A stretch of DNA of 38,253 bases. Source: Deltaproteobacteria bacterium (lineage in GTDB: Bacteria; Myxococcota_A; Polyangia; Polyangiales; JADJMO01). The notes under the pieces were generated by a model. It had not been told where the DNA came from. It did not search any database and saw only the letters and a list, made by a program, of their open reading frames with translations. Positions 23,868 to 32,294 of this stretch are shown here, in pieces. How positions within the stretch are numbered: the first letter of the stretch is position 1; the number at the start of each line of letters is the position of its first letter. The stretch spans positions 14,853 to 53,105 of the forward strand of contig JACPFM010000112.1 in assembly GCA_016182965.1 (NCBI GenBank). The letters are read 5' to 3'. A program made the position numbers and the translations under genes.

Positions 23868-24644
23868 ATGGCGAGCACCGGTCAGAACGTCTGGTTCGAT
23901 CTGATGACCACCGACGTCGAGGCGGCGAAGCGCTTCTACAGCGACGTGATCGGCTGGAAGACCGAGCAGTGGACCGGCGGCGATCCCGCGATGCCCTACA
24001 CGATGTGGTCCATGGGCGGCCGGTCGCTCGGAGGCGTGATGGCGCTGCCGGAAGACGCGCGCAAGATGGGCGCGCCCCCGCACTGGATCGCGTACACGGT
24101 CGTCGACGACGTCGACGCGACGGCGGCGAAGGCCGAGAAGCTCGGCGCGCGCGTCTACGCGCCGCCGACGGACATCCCCACGGTGGGCCGGTTCGCGGTG
24201 CTCGCCGATCCGCAGGGCGCGACGTTCGCCATCTTCAAGGGGGCGGGCCCGATGGACGCGCCGCCCGACGCGGTCGGCCAGTTCAGCTGGGCGGAGCTGA
24301 ACACGACGGACTACGAGGCCGCGTGGAGGTTCTACTCGGAGCTGTTCGGGTGGAAGCACCGGAGCTCGATGGACATGGGCCCGATGGGCACCTACTTCAT
24401 GTGGAACGATCCCGAGGGGAAGACCAAGGGCGGCATGTCCAACGCCGCCAAGGCGATGAACTTCCCGCCCCACTGGCTCCACTACGTCACGGTCGACGAC
24501 GTCGACGCGACGGCGAAGGTCGTCGTGGAGAAGGGCGGGAAGGTCATGAACGGCCCGATGGACATCCCGGGCGACGACCGCATCGCGCAGTGCCAGGATC
24601 CGCAGGGCGGGTTCTTCGCGATCTACTCGCACGGCAAGAAGTAG
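23868..24644 (+). CDS. Two-domain VOC family protein (glyoxalase/bleomycin-resistance fold)
   Basis: The ATG at 23868 is preceded by a strong SD (GAGGAGG, 23854-23860). The 258 residues form two VOC modules of about 120 residues each. The first starts WFDLMTTDVEAAKRFYSDVIGW and ends PQGATFAIFKG; the second starts FSWAELNTTDYEAAWRFYSELFGW and ends PQGGFFAIYSH. The paired modules match the CFP30B-like group often annotated as VOC or glyoxalase-like hydroxylases. Each half ends in a beta strand preceded by D-P-Q-G, as usual. In this group the metal-binding His/Glu set is often incomplete, and I cannot confirm all ligands here, so the reaction is unknown. Cytoplasmic. It probably forms its own transcription unit. 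Confidence 0.88.
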   Translation: MASTGQNVWFDLMTTDVEAAKRFYSDVIGWKTEQWTGGDPAMPYTMWSMGGRSLGGVMALPEDARKMGAPPHWIAYTVVDDVDATAAKAEKLGARVYAPPTDIPTVGRFAVLADPQGATFAIFKGAGPMDAPPDAVGQFSWAELNTTDYEAAWRFYSELFGWKHRSSMDMGPMGTYFMWNDPEGKTKGGMSNAAKAMNFPPHWLHYVTVDDVDATAKVVVEKGGKVMNGPMDIPGDDRIAQCQDPQGGFFAIYSHGKK

Positions 24645-24721
24645 CGCGTCCGGTCTCCCTCGGCCGTCCGACCGGAACTTGGCCCGTCGCGCGCATTTCC
24701 GGCACCAGCGTCGCTCACCGC

Positions 24722-25246
24722 ATGATCGACGACCCTCGCGTGATCACGCTCGAGCGCTGGGATGCGCGTGCCTTCCACGTGATGCCCTGCCCCTTTCGCG
24801 TCGACCTGCCGCTCGACATGAGCGGCTGCATCGCCTCGGCGCTCCACGACGCGATGCGCGCCGGTCATCGTCGGGTGCCGCGCGGGCAGATCCTCGCGAG
24901 CGATCGAGATCCGAACGCGGTCGGCGCCGCCCGCAGCCGCCGCGAAGGCGCGATCTTCGTCGAGGTCGAGCCGTCCGAGGACCGCGCGCTGGCCTGGATC
25001 GAGGGCGACGTGCTGGTCCGCGCCCTGCCCGCGCGCGCGACGCCGCTGCGCCCCGAGGTGACCGAGCTCTTGCGTTGGTCCGAGGAGCTCGGGCACGACG
25101 TCGACGGCTTCTACGTCGGCTTCGTCGCCGGCGAGGGTCCGCGCGCGTTCCGGCCCGCGCGCCTGCTCGCCGCGCTCGACGGCGGCCCGGTCGTCGAGAC
25201 CTTCGAGGTCCGCACGCCCCGCCGTACGTTCGCGCAGCACGCGTGA
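24722..25246 (+). CDS. Hypothetical protein
   Basis: The reading frame is open far upstream as a shadow of the VOC gene. The ATG at 24722 is the first plausible start after that gene and gives 174 residues, but no SD or clear -10 supports it. The sequence has mixed alpha/beta character: FHVMPCPFRVDLPLDMSGCI near the N-terminus, then GAIFVEVEPSEDRALAWIEGD, and RWSEELGHDVDGFYVGFVAGEG near the end. There is no signal peptide or membrane segment. I do not recognise a family. Codon usage is typical of the window, so it is probably a real gene. Confidence 0.6.
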   Translation: MIDDPRVITLERWDARAFHVMPCPFRVDLPLDMSGCIASALHDAMRAGHRRVPRGQILASDRDPNAVGAARSRREGAIFVEVEPSEDRALAWIEGDVLVRALPARATPLRPEVTELLRWSEELGHDVDGFYVGFVAGEGPRAFRPARLLAALDGGPVVETFEVRTPRRTFAQHA

Positions 25247-25271
25247 AAACGCGCCTGCGCACGGGCTGGGT

Positions 25272-25277
25272 TACCAT
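25272..25277 (+). promoter_or_regulatory. Putative -10 element TACCAT for GH31 lipoprotein
   Basis: TACCAT ends 6 nt before the ATG at 25284 with no SD. This predicts a leaderless transcript. Confidence 0.42.
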
Positions 25278-25283
25278 CGGCGG

Positions 25284-27770
25284 ATGCGCTCATACGCTCC
25301 GCTGACCATGGCCCTCGTGTGCGCGCTCGCCGGCGCGTGCGGCAAGGACGACGAGGCGCCGGCTCCGGTCATCGAGCTCGCCGACGGCGCGGTGCGCGCC
25401 CGCATCGAGACGCGTCCCTTCCGGGTCACGATCTTCGAGGGCACGCGCGAGGTGCTCGCGACGCTCCCCGATCTCGGCCCGGCGGCCACGTTCGACGAGC
25501 CGTCGAACATCGCGCGCGGCATCCCCGGGTGGGACGGCTACGAGGCGGTCGAAGACCCGTGGGCGCGCTCGGCCGAGGCGTCGATCGTGTCCAGGGGCGA
25601 CAAGAGCGCGAAGCTCCGCTTCGCCGCGCCGGGCGGATCGATCGAGCTCGACGTGGAGCTGAAGGGCGCGCTCGTGCGCTTCCGTCAGCGCGCGGCCGGC
25701 AAGTCGAACGGCGACGCCAAGCGCCCGTGGAACAAGTCGACCATCGGCTTCGCGTGGCGCGGCGACGAGCACGCATTCGGCCTCGGTGAGCGCTATGCGA
25801 GCGTCGATCACCGCGGCCTGTCGATGTACTCGTGGGCCGAAGAGGCCGGGCTGGGGTCGGGCGAGGCCGGCACGCAGGGCCCTTCGGGCCTGCTCCCGAG
25901 CGGCCCTTCGATGACCTACTTCCCTGTGCCCTTCTTCCTCTCGAGCAAGGGCTACGGCCTGCACGTCGACACCACCTATCGGGTCGAGACTCACTTCGGC
26001 AGCGAGCGCGCCGACGCGCTGCGCGTCGCGGTGAACGCGACCTCCATCGATCTCGCCATCTACGTCCAGCAGGATCCGCTGGCCACGCTCGACGCCTTCA
26101 CCGCGGCGACCGGCCGCCCGATCGTGCCGTCGCCGTGGGTGTTCGGTCCGCGTCGCCGCGTCGGCCGCGGCAGCATGGTCGGCACCGTTCCCGAGTGGAA
26201 GGCGATCCGCGACGCGAAGATCCCGACCACCGCGCTCGACGACGCCGTGCACTTCCTGCCCGCGCGCTCCGAGCTGGGCATCGAGGCGGAGCTGAAGACC
26301 TGGACCGAGACGCTCCACGCCAACGGCTACAAGGCGATCGGCTACTACAACCCGTACGTGGGCAAGAACCGGCCGGTGCCCGCGACCGATTTCGAATACG
26401 GCAGGTCGAAGGGCTTGTTCATCAAGGCCCCCGGCGGCGAGCCGGGGATCACCGGGTTCGTCTCCGGCACGATGCTCGACGTCGGGACCATCGATCTGAC
26501 CAACCCGGCGGCGGTCGCTTGGTTCCACGACATGCTGCGTCGCTCGGTGGCGCTCGGTTACGACGGTTGGATGCACGACTTCGGCGAGTACGTGCACCGC
26601 AGCTGGACGGCCTTCGACGGCCGCAAAGGCGACGAGCTCCACAACGCCTTCCCGGTGCTCTCGGCCAAGGCGGCGCACGACTTCTGGCAGAAGGAGCGCC
26701 CGAACGACTACCTGTATTTCGTGCGCTCGGGATGGACGGGCACGCAGGCCTACACGCCGGCGGTGTGGGGCGGCGACCCCGAGGCGACCTTCGACGATCA
26801 GCAGGGTCTGCCCGCGTCGGTGCGCGGCGGCATCAACCTCGGGCTGACCGGCGTCCCCTATTTCGGCAGCGACATCTCCGGCTTCAAGTGCTTCGACAAG
26901 GCGCCGCGCGACAAGGAGGTGTTCTTCCGCTGGTCGCAGTTCGGCGCGGTGTCGCCGATCATGATGGACCAGAACGCGTGCTACGCGATCCCGGAGCGCG
27001 GCACGAAGTGGCACCTGTGGAGCGACGCCGAGAGCACCGAGCTGTATGCAAAGATGTCGCGTCTACACACGCGGCTGCAGCCGTATTTCCTGGTGCTGGC
27101 GAGGCAGGCGCGCGAGCGCGGCACCCCGCTCATGCGTCACCCGTTCCTCCTGCACCCGACCGAGCCGGCGGCCTGGGCGATCGACGACGCGTTCTTCCTC
27201 GGCTCCGCGCTCTACGCGGCGCCGGTCGTGCGGCGTGGCCAGCGCGAGAAGAAGACCTGGCTCGCGCCCGGGCGCCGCTACGTCGATCTCGACGATCTGC
27301 GCGTGTACGCGAGCGGTCCGGCGACCATCCCGGCGCCGCTCGCCAAGCTGCCCCTCCTGCTCGTCGAGCGCGAGATCCTCCCCCTGCTCGATCCGACGAT
27401 CGACACGCTGGCGCCGGCGACCGAGCCGTCGGTGGTCACGCTCGAGAAGGTCGCCGATCGGCTCGACGTGCTCGTGGCGCTCGCCAAGGGCGGCAAGGCG
27501 CAGCTGACGCTGGTCGACGGCACGGAGCTGGTCGCGGAGCGCACGACCGACGACGCCGGCAACCCCGGCTCGCTGTCGACCGCGCCCGACGAGGCCGGGC
27601 TCGCTGCGTGCTACGGCTGCTTCCTCGAAAGCAAGACCGGCGACGTCGACCGCACCAGGGTGACGACGCAGCTCGCGGCGACGACCACCGTCACCTTCAA
27701 GGATCTGCGGCTATCGGCCAAGGGCCCGAGCGCGCGGCGAATTCGCTGGGACGTGTACGGGCTGCGATAG
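25284..27770 (+). CDS. Glycoside hydrolase family 31 lipoprotein
   Basis: 828 residues with a signal peptide and lipobox (ALAGAC, Cys19), so it is probably membrane-anchored in the periplasm or on the surface, unlike cytoplasmic GH31 enzymes. The N-terminal beta-sandwich (to about 240) includes AFGLGERYASVDHRG. In the barrel, GWMHDFGEY holds the predicted nucleophile D432, and WGGDPEATFD holds the predicted acid/base D498. The 66-residue spacing equals that of E. coli YicI. GSDISGF (D530) is the usual substrate-binding loop. The C-terminal beta-domain ends the protein. GH31 enzymes are retaining alpha-glucosidases, alpha-xylosidases or sulfoquinovosidases; GWMHDFGEY resembles the sulfoquinovosidase branch, but subfamily and substrate are unresolved. 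The PhzF-like gene follows after 11 bp. Confidence 0.9.
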   Translation: MRSYAPLTMALVCALAGACGKDDEAPAPVIELADGAVRARIETRPFRVTIFEGTREVLATLPDLGPAATFDEPSNIARGIPGWDGYEAVEDPWARSAEASIVSRGDKSAKLRFAAPGGSIELDVELKGALVRFRQRAAGKSNGDAKRPWNKSTIGFAWRGDEHAFGLGERYASVDHRGLSMYSWAEEAGLGSGEAGTQGPSGLLPSGPSMTYFPVPFFLSSKGYGLHVDTTYRVETHFGSERADALRVAVNATSIDLAIYVQQDPLATLDAFTAATGRPIVPSPWVFGPRRRVGRGSMVGTVPEWKAIRDAKIPTTALDDAVHFLPARSELGIEAELKTWTETLHANGYKAIGYYNPYVGKNRPVPATDFEYGRSKGLFIKAPGGEPGITGFVSGTMLDVGTIDLTNPAAVAWFHDMLRRSVALGYDGWMHDFGEYVHRSWTAFDGRKGDELHNAFPVLSAKAAHDFWQKERPNDYLYFVRSGWTGTQAYTPAVWGGDPEATFDDQQGLPASVRGGINLGLTGVPYFGSDISGFKCFDKAPRDKEVFFRWSQFGAVSPIMMDQNACYAIPERGTKWHLWSDAESTELYAKMSRLHTRLQPYFLVLARQARERGTPLMRHPFLLHPTEPAAWAIDDAFFLGSALYAAPVVRRGQREKKTWLAPGRRYVDLDDLRVYASGPATIPAPLAKLPLLLVEREILPLLDPTIDTLAPATEPSVVTLEKVADRLDVLVALAKGGKAQLTLVDGTELVAERTTDDAGNPGSLSTAPDEAGLAACYGCFLESKTGDVDRTRVTTQLAATTTVTFKDLRLSAKGPSARRIRWDVYGLR

Positions 27771-27781
27771 AGGGCTCGATC

Positions 27782-28576
27782 ATGCGCCTCCCCCTCCACC
27801 AGGTCGACGCGTTCGCCAGCGAGATCTTCCGCGGCAACCCGGCGGCCGTGTGTCCGCTCGAAGCGTGGCTGCCCGACGAGACCATGCAGGCCATCGCGAT
27901 GGAGAACAACCTCTCGGAGACGGCGTTCTTCGTGCGCGAAGGGGACGCGCATCGCATTCGCTGGTTCACGCCCGTCTCCGAGGTGCCGCTGTGCGGACAC
28001 GCGACGCTCGCCTCGGCGTGGGTCTTGTTCCACGCGCTCGGCGCGCCGGGCGACGAGGTCCGCCTGGTCTCCAAGAGCGGCCCGCTCTCGGTGCGCCGCC
28101 GCGGCGAGCTGCTGGTGCTCGATTTTCCGGTGCTCCCGCTCGATCGCTGCAGCGCCCCTTTCGGCGCGAACGGGGCGGCGATCGACGCGATCGGTTCGCC
28201 GCCGGTCGAGGTCCACGGTCGCGAGGGGCTGTTGTTCGCGGTCTATGGCGACGAGGCGCAGGTGCGCGCGTTGACGCCCGATTTCCCCGTGCTCGCCCGC
28301 GCCGACCTCAGGGTGATCGTCACCGCGCCCGGCAGCGACGTCGACTTCGTGTCGCGGTTCTTCGCGCCGTCGGAGGGCATCGACGAGGATCCGGTGACCG
28401 GCTCGGCGCACTGCACGCTGATCCCCTACTGGGCCGAGCGGCTCGGCAAGACCACGCTCCGCGCGCGCCAGGTCTCGCGGCGCGGCGGCGAGCTCGAGTG
28501 CGCGCTCGTCGGCGATCGCGTGCACATCGGCGGCCGCGCGGTGCGCTACCTCGAGGGGACGATCACGATCCCTTAG
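27782..28576 (+). CDS. PhzF-family isomerase
   Basis: The ATG at 27782 gives 264 residues, the normal PhzF size; AGAGGG 8 nt upstream can serve as SD. The two-domain diaminopimelate-epimerase-like fold is indicated by LHQVDAFASEIFRGNPAAV at the start, MENNLSETAFF with the probable catalytic Glu47, FTPVSEVPLCGHATLASAW, and EDPVTGSAHC near residue 200. PhzF itself isomerises trans-2,3-dihydro-3-hydroxyanthranilate in phenazine synthesis, but most family members have other, unknown substrates. No other phenazine genes are nearby, so a phenazine role is not supported. It probably shares a transcript with the GH31 gene 11 bp upstream. Its stop codon abuts the stop of the next, convergent gene with no gap. 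Confidence 0.9.
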   Translation: MRLPLHQVDAFASEIFRGNPAAVCPLEAWLPDETMQAIAMENNLSETAFFVREGDAHRIRWFTPVSEVPLCGHATLASAWVLFHALGAPGDEVRLVSKSGPLSVRRRGELLVLDFPVLPLDRCSAPFGANGAAIDAIGSPPVEVHGREGLLFAVYGDEAQVRALTPDFPVLARADLRVIVTAPGSDVDFVSRFFAPSEGIDEDPVTGSAHCTLIPYWAERLGKTTLRARQVSRRGGELECALVGDRVHIGGRAVRYLEGTITIP

Positions 28577-29593
28577 TCAGAACGCGTACGAGAACGTCAC
28601 CGTGGTCGGCGACACCGCCACCGCGGTGCGCGGCTTCCCCGAGGGCGCGGTGAGCCACACGACCAGCCCCGCGCCGACGGCCACCGCGCCGGCGGCGGCG
28701 ACCCACATGCCGAGCCGCGCCTGGTTCCGTCCGTCCTCGGCCGCGAGGTAGTCGTCCTTCGAACATCGATCGCCGACGCACCGCGACGTGGCCGTCTCGT
28801 ACTTCGAGTTGCCCGACACGTAGAAGAACCCGCCGGCGAGGACCGCGCCGACGCCGAGGCCGCCGATCACGAGCCCGAGGGTGCGCTGCGTGGATCCGTC
28901 GGAGGTCGCGCGCGCGTCGTCCTTCGAGGCCGGCGACGCCTTCGGCGCGGGCGCCGGCTCGACCGCGGGCGGCTCGTCGGGCGCCTCCGACGGCTTCGGC
29001 TTGATGATGATCGAGTGCTCCTTCGCCTGGCCCTCGACGAGCACGAGGTTCACCACGCGCTCGGGCGCGTCGCCGGCGGTCACCCGGACCACGTGCTTGC
29101 CGGGGTTGAGCAGGCGCGGCGCGGCGAGCGAGGCGTAGGGGATCTCCTGCCCGTCGATGGTCACGCGCGGCGTCACGCCGGGCGGCACGCCCTTGATCAC
29201 GAGGTGCAGCGAGGGGATGCGGTCGAGCAGCTTCGTCGCGAGCTCCTTCGACTCGACGCGCGCCGCCCTGTACTCGTCGTTCTCGTTCGCCCCGACGGGC
29301 ATCGCGACGACCTCGCTGAACGTGAGCCGCGCCTCGATGAGCTCACCGACCGAGAGGTGCGCCTTGCCGAGCTCGAGGCCGGTGAGCGGCGTCGGGACGA
29401 GCGCGTACGCGGCCTTGAACTTCGGCAGCGCGGAGGCGTGATCGCCCTTGTCGCGTAGCGCGCGCGCCTCCTTGATCGCGACCTTCGCCGACGCGATGTC
29501 GGCCTTGGTCGGCTCGGCGTGCGCGGCGACCGACGAGAGCGCGATCGAGCTCGCGAGCAGCAGCGCAACGAAGGGCGTACTAGAGGCGTTCAT
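28577..29593 (-). CDS. Exported TPR/PEGA-like protein with C-terminal membrane segments
   Basis: The ATG at 29593 begins a signal peptide (FVALLLASSIALSSVAAHA) and gives 338 residues. A TPR-like helical segment follows (ARALRDKGDHASALPKFKAAY, residues 35-75). Next is a PEGA-like beta domain (LHLVIKGVPPGVTPRVTIDG, then LNPGKHVVRVTAGDAPERVV). A Pro/Ala linker leads to two hydrophobic segments (LGLVIGGLGVGAVLAGGFFY and LGMWVAAAGAVAVGAGLVVW) and a beta-strand tail ending in Phe. This architecture is common in myxobacteria next to Pkn2-type kinases. Its start overlaps the kinase gene's end by 14 bp, so the two are co-expressed; it may be a cell-envelope partner or substrate of the kinase. Function is otherwise unknown. 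Confidence 0.8.
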   Translation of the reverse strand: MNASSTPFVALLLASSIALSSVAAHAEPTKADIASAKVAIKEARALRDKGDHASALPKFKAAYALVPTPLTGLELGKAHLSVGELIEARLTFSEVVAMPVGANENDEYRAARVESKELATKLLDRIPSLHLVIKGVPPGVTPRVTIDGQEIPYASLAAPRLLNPGKHVVRVTAGDAPERVVNLVLVEGQAKEHSIIIKPKPSEAPDEPPAVEPAPAPKASPASKDDARATSDGSTQRTLGLVIGGLGVGAVLAGGFFYVSGNSKYETATSRCVGDRCSKDDYLAAEDGRNQARLGMWVAAAGAVAVGAGLVVWLTAPSGKPRTAVAVSPTTVTFSYAF

Positions 29594-31139
29594 CGTCCTG
29601 GACCGGCTGGGGTGGAGGCTTGTTGGGTGCGGCGGCGGAGGGAGCGGCAGCTGACTTCGCGGCCTGGACCTTCGGCGTCGCCGAGGCCGGTGCGGGGCTC
29701 GACGTGGCGACGACGTGCGCCGGGGGGACCATCGACGGCGAAGCCGCCGCCGTTGCGACAGCCGGTGACGCGCCGTCTGCGCTCGGATGCGCGCTCGGCT
29801 GCGCGCTCGCCGGCGCGCTTGATTGCGCGCTCGCCGCGCTCGGGGCGCTCGCCTGGGTCGTCGGCGTCGAGGCGGCCTGCGCGGCGGTGCTCGGCGCGCG
29901 AGTGGCGGCCAACACAAAGGCGGCGCCGAGCGCGAAGACCGCCGTCGCGGCGATGACCAGCGCGGCCCCGGGGCGGCGGCGCTGCGGCGCCTTCTCGGGC
30001 GCGACGACCGGAGCGGCGAGGATCGTCGGGTCCGCGTCGAGCGAGATGTCAGCGCTCAACGACGTGATCGAGGTCGTCGGCGAGGTGGGGATGCTCGGTC
30101 GATGGGGACCGGACGCGTCGGCGCTGCGGAAGAGCGTCTCGGGCTCGTCGGGCGGCGGCGGCGGCGTCGACAGCGGGATCGCCGGCACGCGCTGCCCGGC
30201 CGCGGCGAGCACGCGCAGGATGCGCTCGACCGACAGGCGCGCGCGCTTGGAGGCGAACGGGTGCAACGCCGCCGCGAGCTCGCCGACGTTCTGGAACCGG
30301 TGCTCGGGCTCCTTCTCGAGGCACCGCTGCACCGCGGCGACCACGCCGGTCGGCACCTCCGCGCGCAGCTTGCGGAGGTTCGGCGGCGGCGCGGTGAGGA
30401 TGCACGCGCACAGCGAAGGGAAGTCGCTGGCGACGAACGGTCGCTTCCCGGCGAGGCACTGGAACAGGATGATGCCGATCGACCAGATGTCGGCGCGCGC
30501 GTCGACGCTGCGCGCGGAGCGGAGCTGCTCGGGCGACGTGTACGGCGGCGAGCCCATGGCCATCGCGGCCGACGTCAGCTCGCCGTCGACGCTCGGCGTG
30601 AGCTGGGAGACGCCCTTGGAGATGCCGAAATCGAGCACCTTCAGGCAGGTCGTGCCGTCGCGTCGCGCGGTGAGGAACAGGTTCCCGGGCTTCAAGTCGC
30701 GATGCACGATCCCGAGCGCGTGCGCCTCGGCGAGCGCCTCGCACGCCTGGAGGACGAGATCGACCGTCTCGTCGACCGATAGCGTGCCATCTCGGCGGAG
30801 CCGCCGCGAGAGATCGATGCCCTCGAGGTGCTCCATCACCATGTACGGCGCGCCGCCTTCGAGGCGATCGACGTCGGTGACCTGCACCACGTGCTCACTG
30901 CGGATGCTGCGCGCGGCGCGCCCTTCGCGGATGAAGCGCTCGACGAGATCGGGATCGGCCGCGACCTTCGGCAGCAGGAGCTTGATCGCCACCTTGTCTC
31001 CGAAGCCGACGTGCGTGGCCGCCACGACGGCGCCCATGCCGCCCTTGCCGAGCAGGCGCTCGACGCGGAACTTCCCGGCGATCACGTCGCCAGGACGGAC
31101 CGGCAGGTCGAGGCTCGGATCGTCCGCCGCGCCGGACAT
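29580..31139 (-). CDS. Membrane-anchored Pkn2-type serine/threonine protein kinase
   Basis: 519 residues, ATG at 31139. The kinase domain (about 24-295) is complete: the Gly-rich loop LLGKGGMGAVVAA (29-41), VAIK with K53, HRDLKPGN with catalytic D148, DFGIS with D170, and the activation-segment end PPYTSPEQ. The Arg before the catalytic Asp makes it an RD kinase. A Pro/Ser linker leads to a single transmembrane helix (ALVIAATAVFALGAAFVLAA, about residues 396-415), then a Ser/Ala/Pro-rich tail of about 90 residues, presumably outside the cytoplasm. Known relatives regulate development and envelope processes in myxobacteria. Its 3' end overlaps the next gene by 14 bp. The tail is low-complexity and shows no PASTA or other ligand domain. 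Confidence 0.93.
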   Translation of the reverse strand: MSGAADDPSLDLPVRPGDVIAGKFRVERLLGKGGMGAVVAATHVGFGDKVAIKLLLPKVAADPDLVERFIREGRAARSIRSEHVVQVTDVDRLEGGAPYMVMEHLEGIDLSRRLRRDGTLSVDETVDLVLQACEALAEAHALGIVHRDLKPGNLFLTARRDGTTCLKVLDFGISKGVSQLTPSVDGELTSAAMAMGSPPYTSPEQLRSARSVDARADIWSIGIILFQCLAGKRPFVASDFPSLCACILTAPPPNLRKLRAEVPTGVVAAVQRCLEKEPEHRFQNVGELAAALHPFASKRARLSVERILRVLAAAGQRVPAIPLSTPPPPPDEPETLFRSADASGPHRPSIPTSPTTSITSLSADISLDADPTILAAPVVAPEKAPQRRRPGAALVIAATAVFALGAAFVLAATRAPSTAAQAASTPTTQASAPSAASAQSSAPASAQPSAHPSADGASPAVATAAASPSMVPPAHVVATSSPAPASATPKVQAAKSAAAPSAAAPNKPPPQPVQDDERL

Positions 31140-31148
31140 CGATCGGCG

Positions 31149-31154
31149 ATCGTA
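31149..31154 (-). promoter_or_regulatory. Putative -10 element TACGAT for kinase gene
   Basis: On the minus strand TACGAT ends 9 nt before the ATG at 31139, abutting the stop codon of the upstream repeat-protein gene. No SD is visible. Confidence 0.38.
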
Positions 31155-32099
31155 TCAGGAACGACGCCGCGCGCGCCGCCCGGCGACGAGCGCGGCGAGC
31201 GCGACGACCAGCGCCGGCGTGGGGTCGGTTCGCCGCGCACCGGGGCCGACGACGCAATCGCACGCCGGATCGGGCCTGGTATAGCCCTCCGGCCCGCCGT
31301 CCTCGAGCTCGCCCGAGTCGTCGAGCGCGGCGTCGACCGAAGCGTCGACGGGGCCGGTGTCCTGGTCGCCGGGCGAGCCCGTGTCTTCCTCCTCGGCGGT
31401 GTCGGCGACGAACGTGTCCTCGCGCGCGTTGGAGTCCTCGATCGGCGCGGTATCCGGCGGCGACCCGCTGTCGACGGCGCCGGTGTCGACGAGCCCGGTG
31501 TCGACCAGCCCGGTGTCGACCAGGCCCGTGTCGACGAGACCCGTGTCGACCAGGCCCGTGTCGACGAGACCCGTGTCGACGAGACCCGTGTCGACGAGCC
31601 CGGTATCCACGAGCCCGGTGTCGACCAGGCCGGTGTCGACCAGGCCGGTATCGACGACGCCGCTGTCGACCGGCGGACAGTCGGTCATCGCCGCCTTCTG
31701 GTTGCCGAGAACCCAGTCACCGTTGGTCTCGATGTGGACCTGACGGAAGTAGTACCAGGTACAGGGCGTGAGGCCGGAGCTGTTCCACGAGCTCGTGAAG
31801 TTCGAGGTCTGCGAATAGATGTAGGTCGGCCCGCCGGGCGTCGGCGAGAATCCGCTGATCGTACTGCGATGAAGCTCGACCTTCGCCATCGGGACCGAGC
31901 CCCACTCGGACAGCGTGTACGTGCTCCAGTAGCAGTAGATGTTCCGTTGCCGATCGGGCGTGTTCGCGTAACAGGACGTGATCTGCTTCGGCGTCCACGT
32001 GTGGGCGCGCGCGTCGCGCGCCGTCAGCGTGGCGAGGCCGGGCGCGAAGGTTCCGAGGACCGAGAGCACGCGCAGCCGGTGATTCACGCGTCGGAGCAT
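31155..32099 (-). CDS. Surface protein with VDTGL repeats and MYXO-CTERM-like tail
   Basis: The ATG at 32099 starts a signal-peptide-like stretch and gives 314 residues; the open frame extends upstream without support. After export, residues 30-125 form a Tyr/Trp/Ser/Thr-rich domain (WTPKQITSCYANTPD, IYCYWSTYTLSEWGSVPM) of unknown family, like a fibronectin-type or carbohydrate-binding fold. Eleven identical VDTGL pentapeptides follow (flanked by VDSGV and VDTGA), then an Asp/Glu-rich linker. The end is a short Cys pair (CDC), a hydrophobic helix (ALVVALAALVAG) and RRARRRS, fitting the MYXO-CTERM surface-sorting signal. It is therefore probably anchored at the cell surface with the repeats as a stalk. 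It sits just upstream of the kinase gene. Confidence 0.8.
   Translation of the reverse strand: MLRRVNHRLRVLSVLGTFAPGLATLTARDARAHTWTPKQITSCYANTPDRQRNIYCYWSTYTLSEWGSVPMAKVELHRSTISGFSPTPGGPTYIYSQTSNFTSSWNSSGLTPCTWYYFRQVHIETNGDWVLGNQKAAMTDCPPVDSGVVDTGLVDTGLVDTGLVDTGLVDTGLVDTGLVDTGLVDTGLVDTGLVDTGLVDTGLVDTGAVDSGSPPDTAPIEDSNAREDTFVADTAEEEDTGSPGDQDTGPVDASVDAALDDSGELEDGGPEGYTRPDPACDCVVGPGARRTDPTPALVVALAALVAGRRARRRS
31476..31670 (-). repeat. 13 tandem 15-bp units encoding VD(T/S)G(L/A/V)
   Basis: Eleven consecutive 15-bp units at 31491-31655 all encode VDTGL; one unit on each side encodes VDTGA and VDSGV. The eleven copies differ only at synonymous third positions and are directly abutted without spacers. 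This is a coding repeat under purifying selection, not a CRISPR array. Confidence 0.92.
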
Positions 32100-32294
32100 A
32101 ACGCAGCTCGAGCCAGGCGGCTTCGATTGCGCCGACGAGCCCGTATTAGCTCCGCGCGCTGCGCGGTCGGCCATGCGCCGTCGGCGCCGGATCGCGGCTA
32201 CTCTACACGGCGCTCCGCACGCGGGGCTGAATGAGAGCGGCGGACCATGCACCGACGTTCCCGACCCCCCGGACGCGAGGAGCGAGGAGTGACC

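Noticed and set aside
27782..28576. Phenazine biosynthesis locus
   Set aside because: Only a PhzF-family gene is present; no phzA/B, D, E or G homologues are nearby, and most PhzF-family members are not involved in phenazine synthesis.
31476..31670. CRISPR-like array
   Set aside because: The 15-bp units abut without spacers, are in frame and encode VDTGL repeats; all variation is synonymous.
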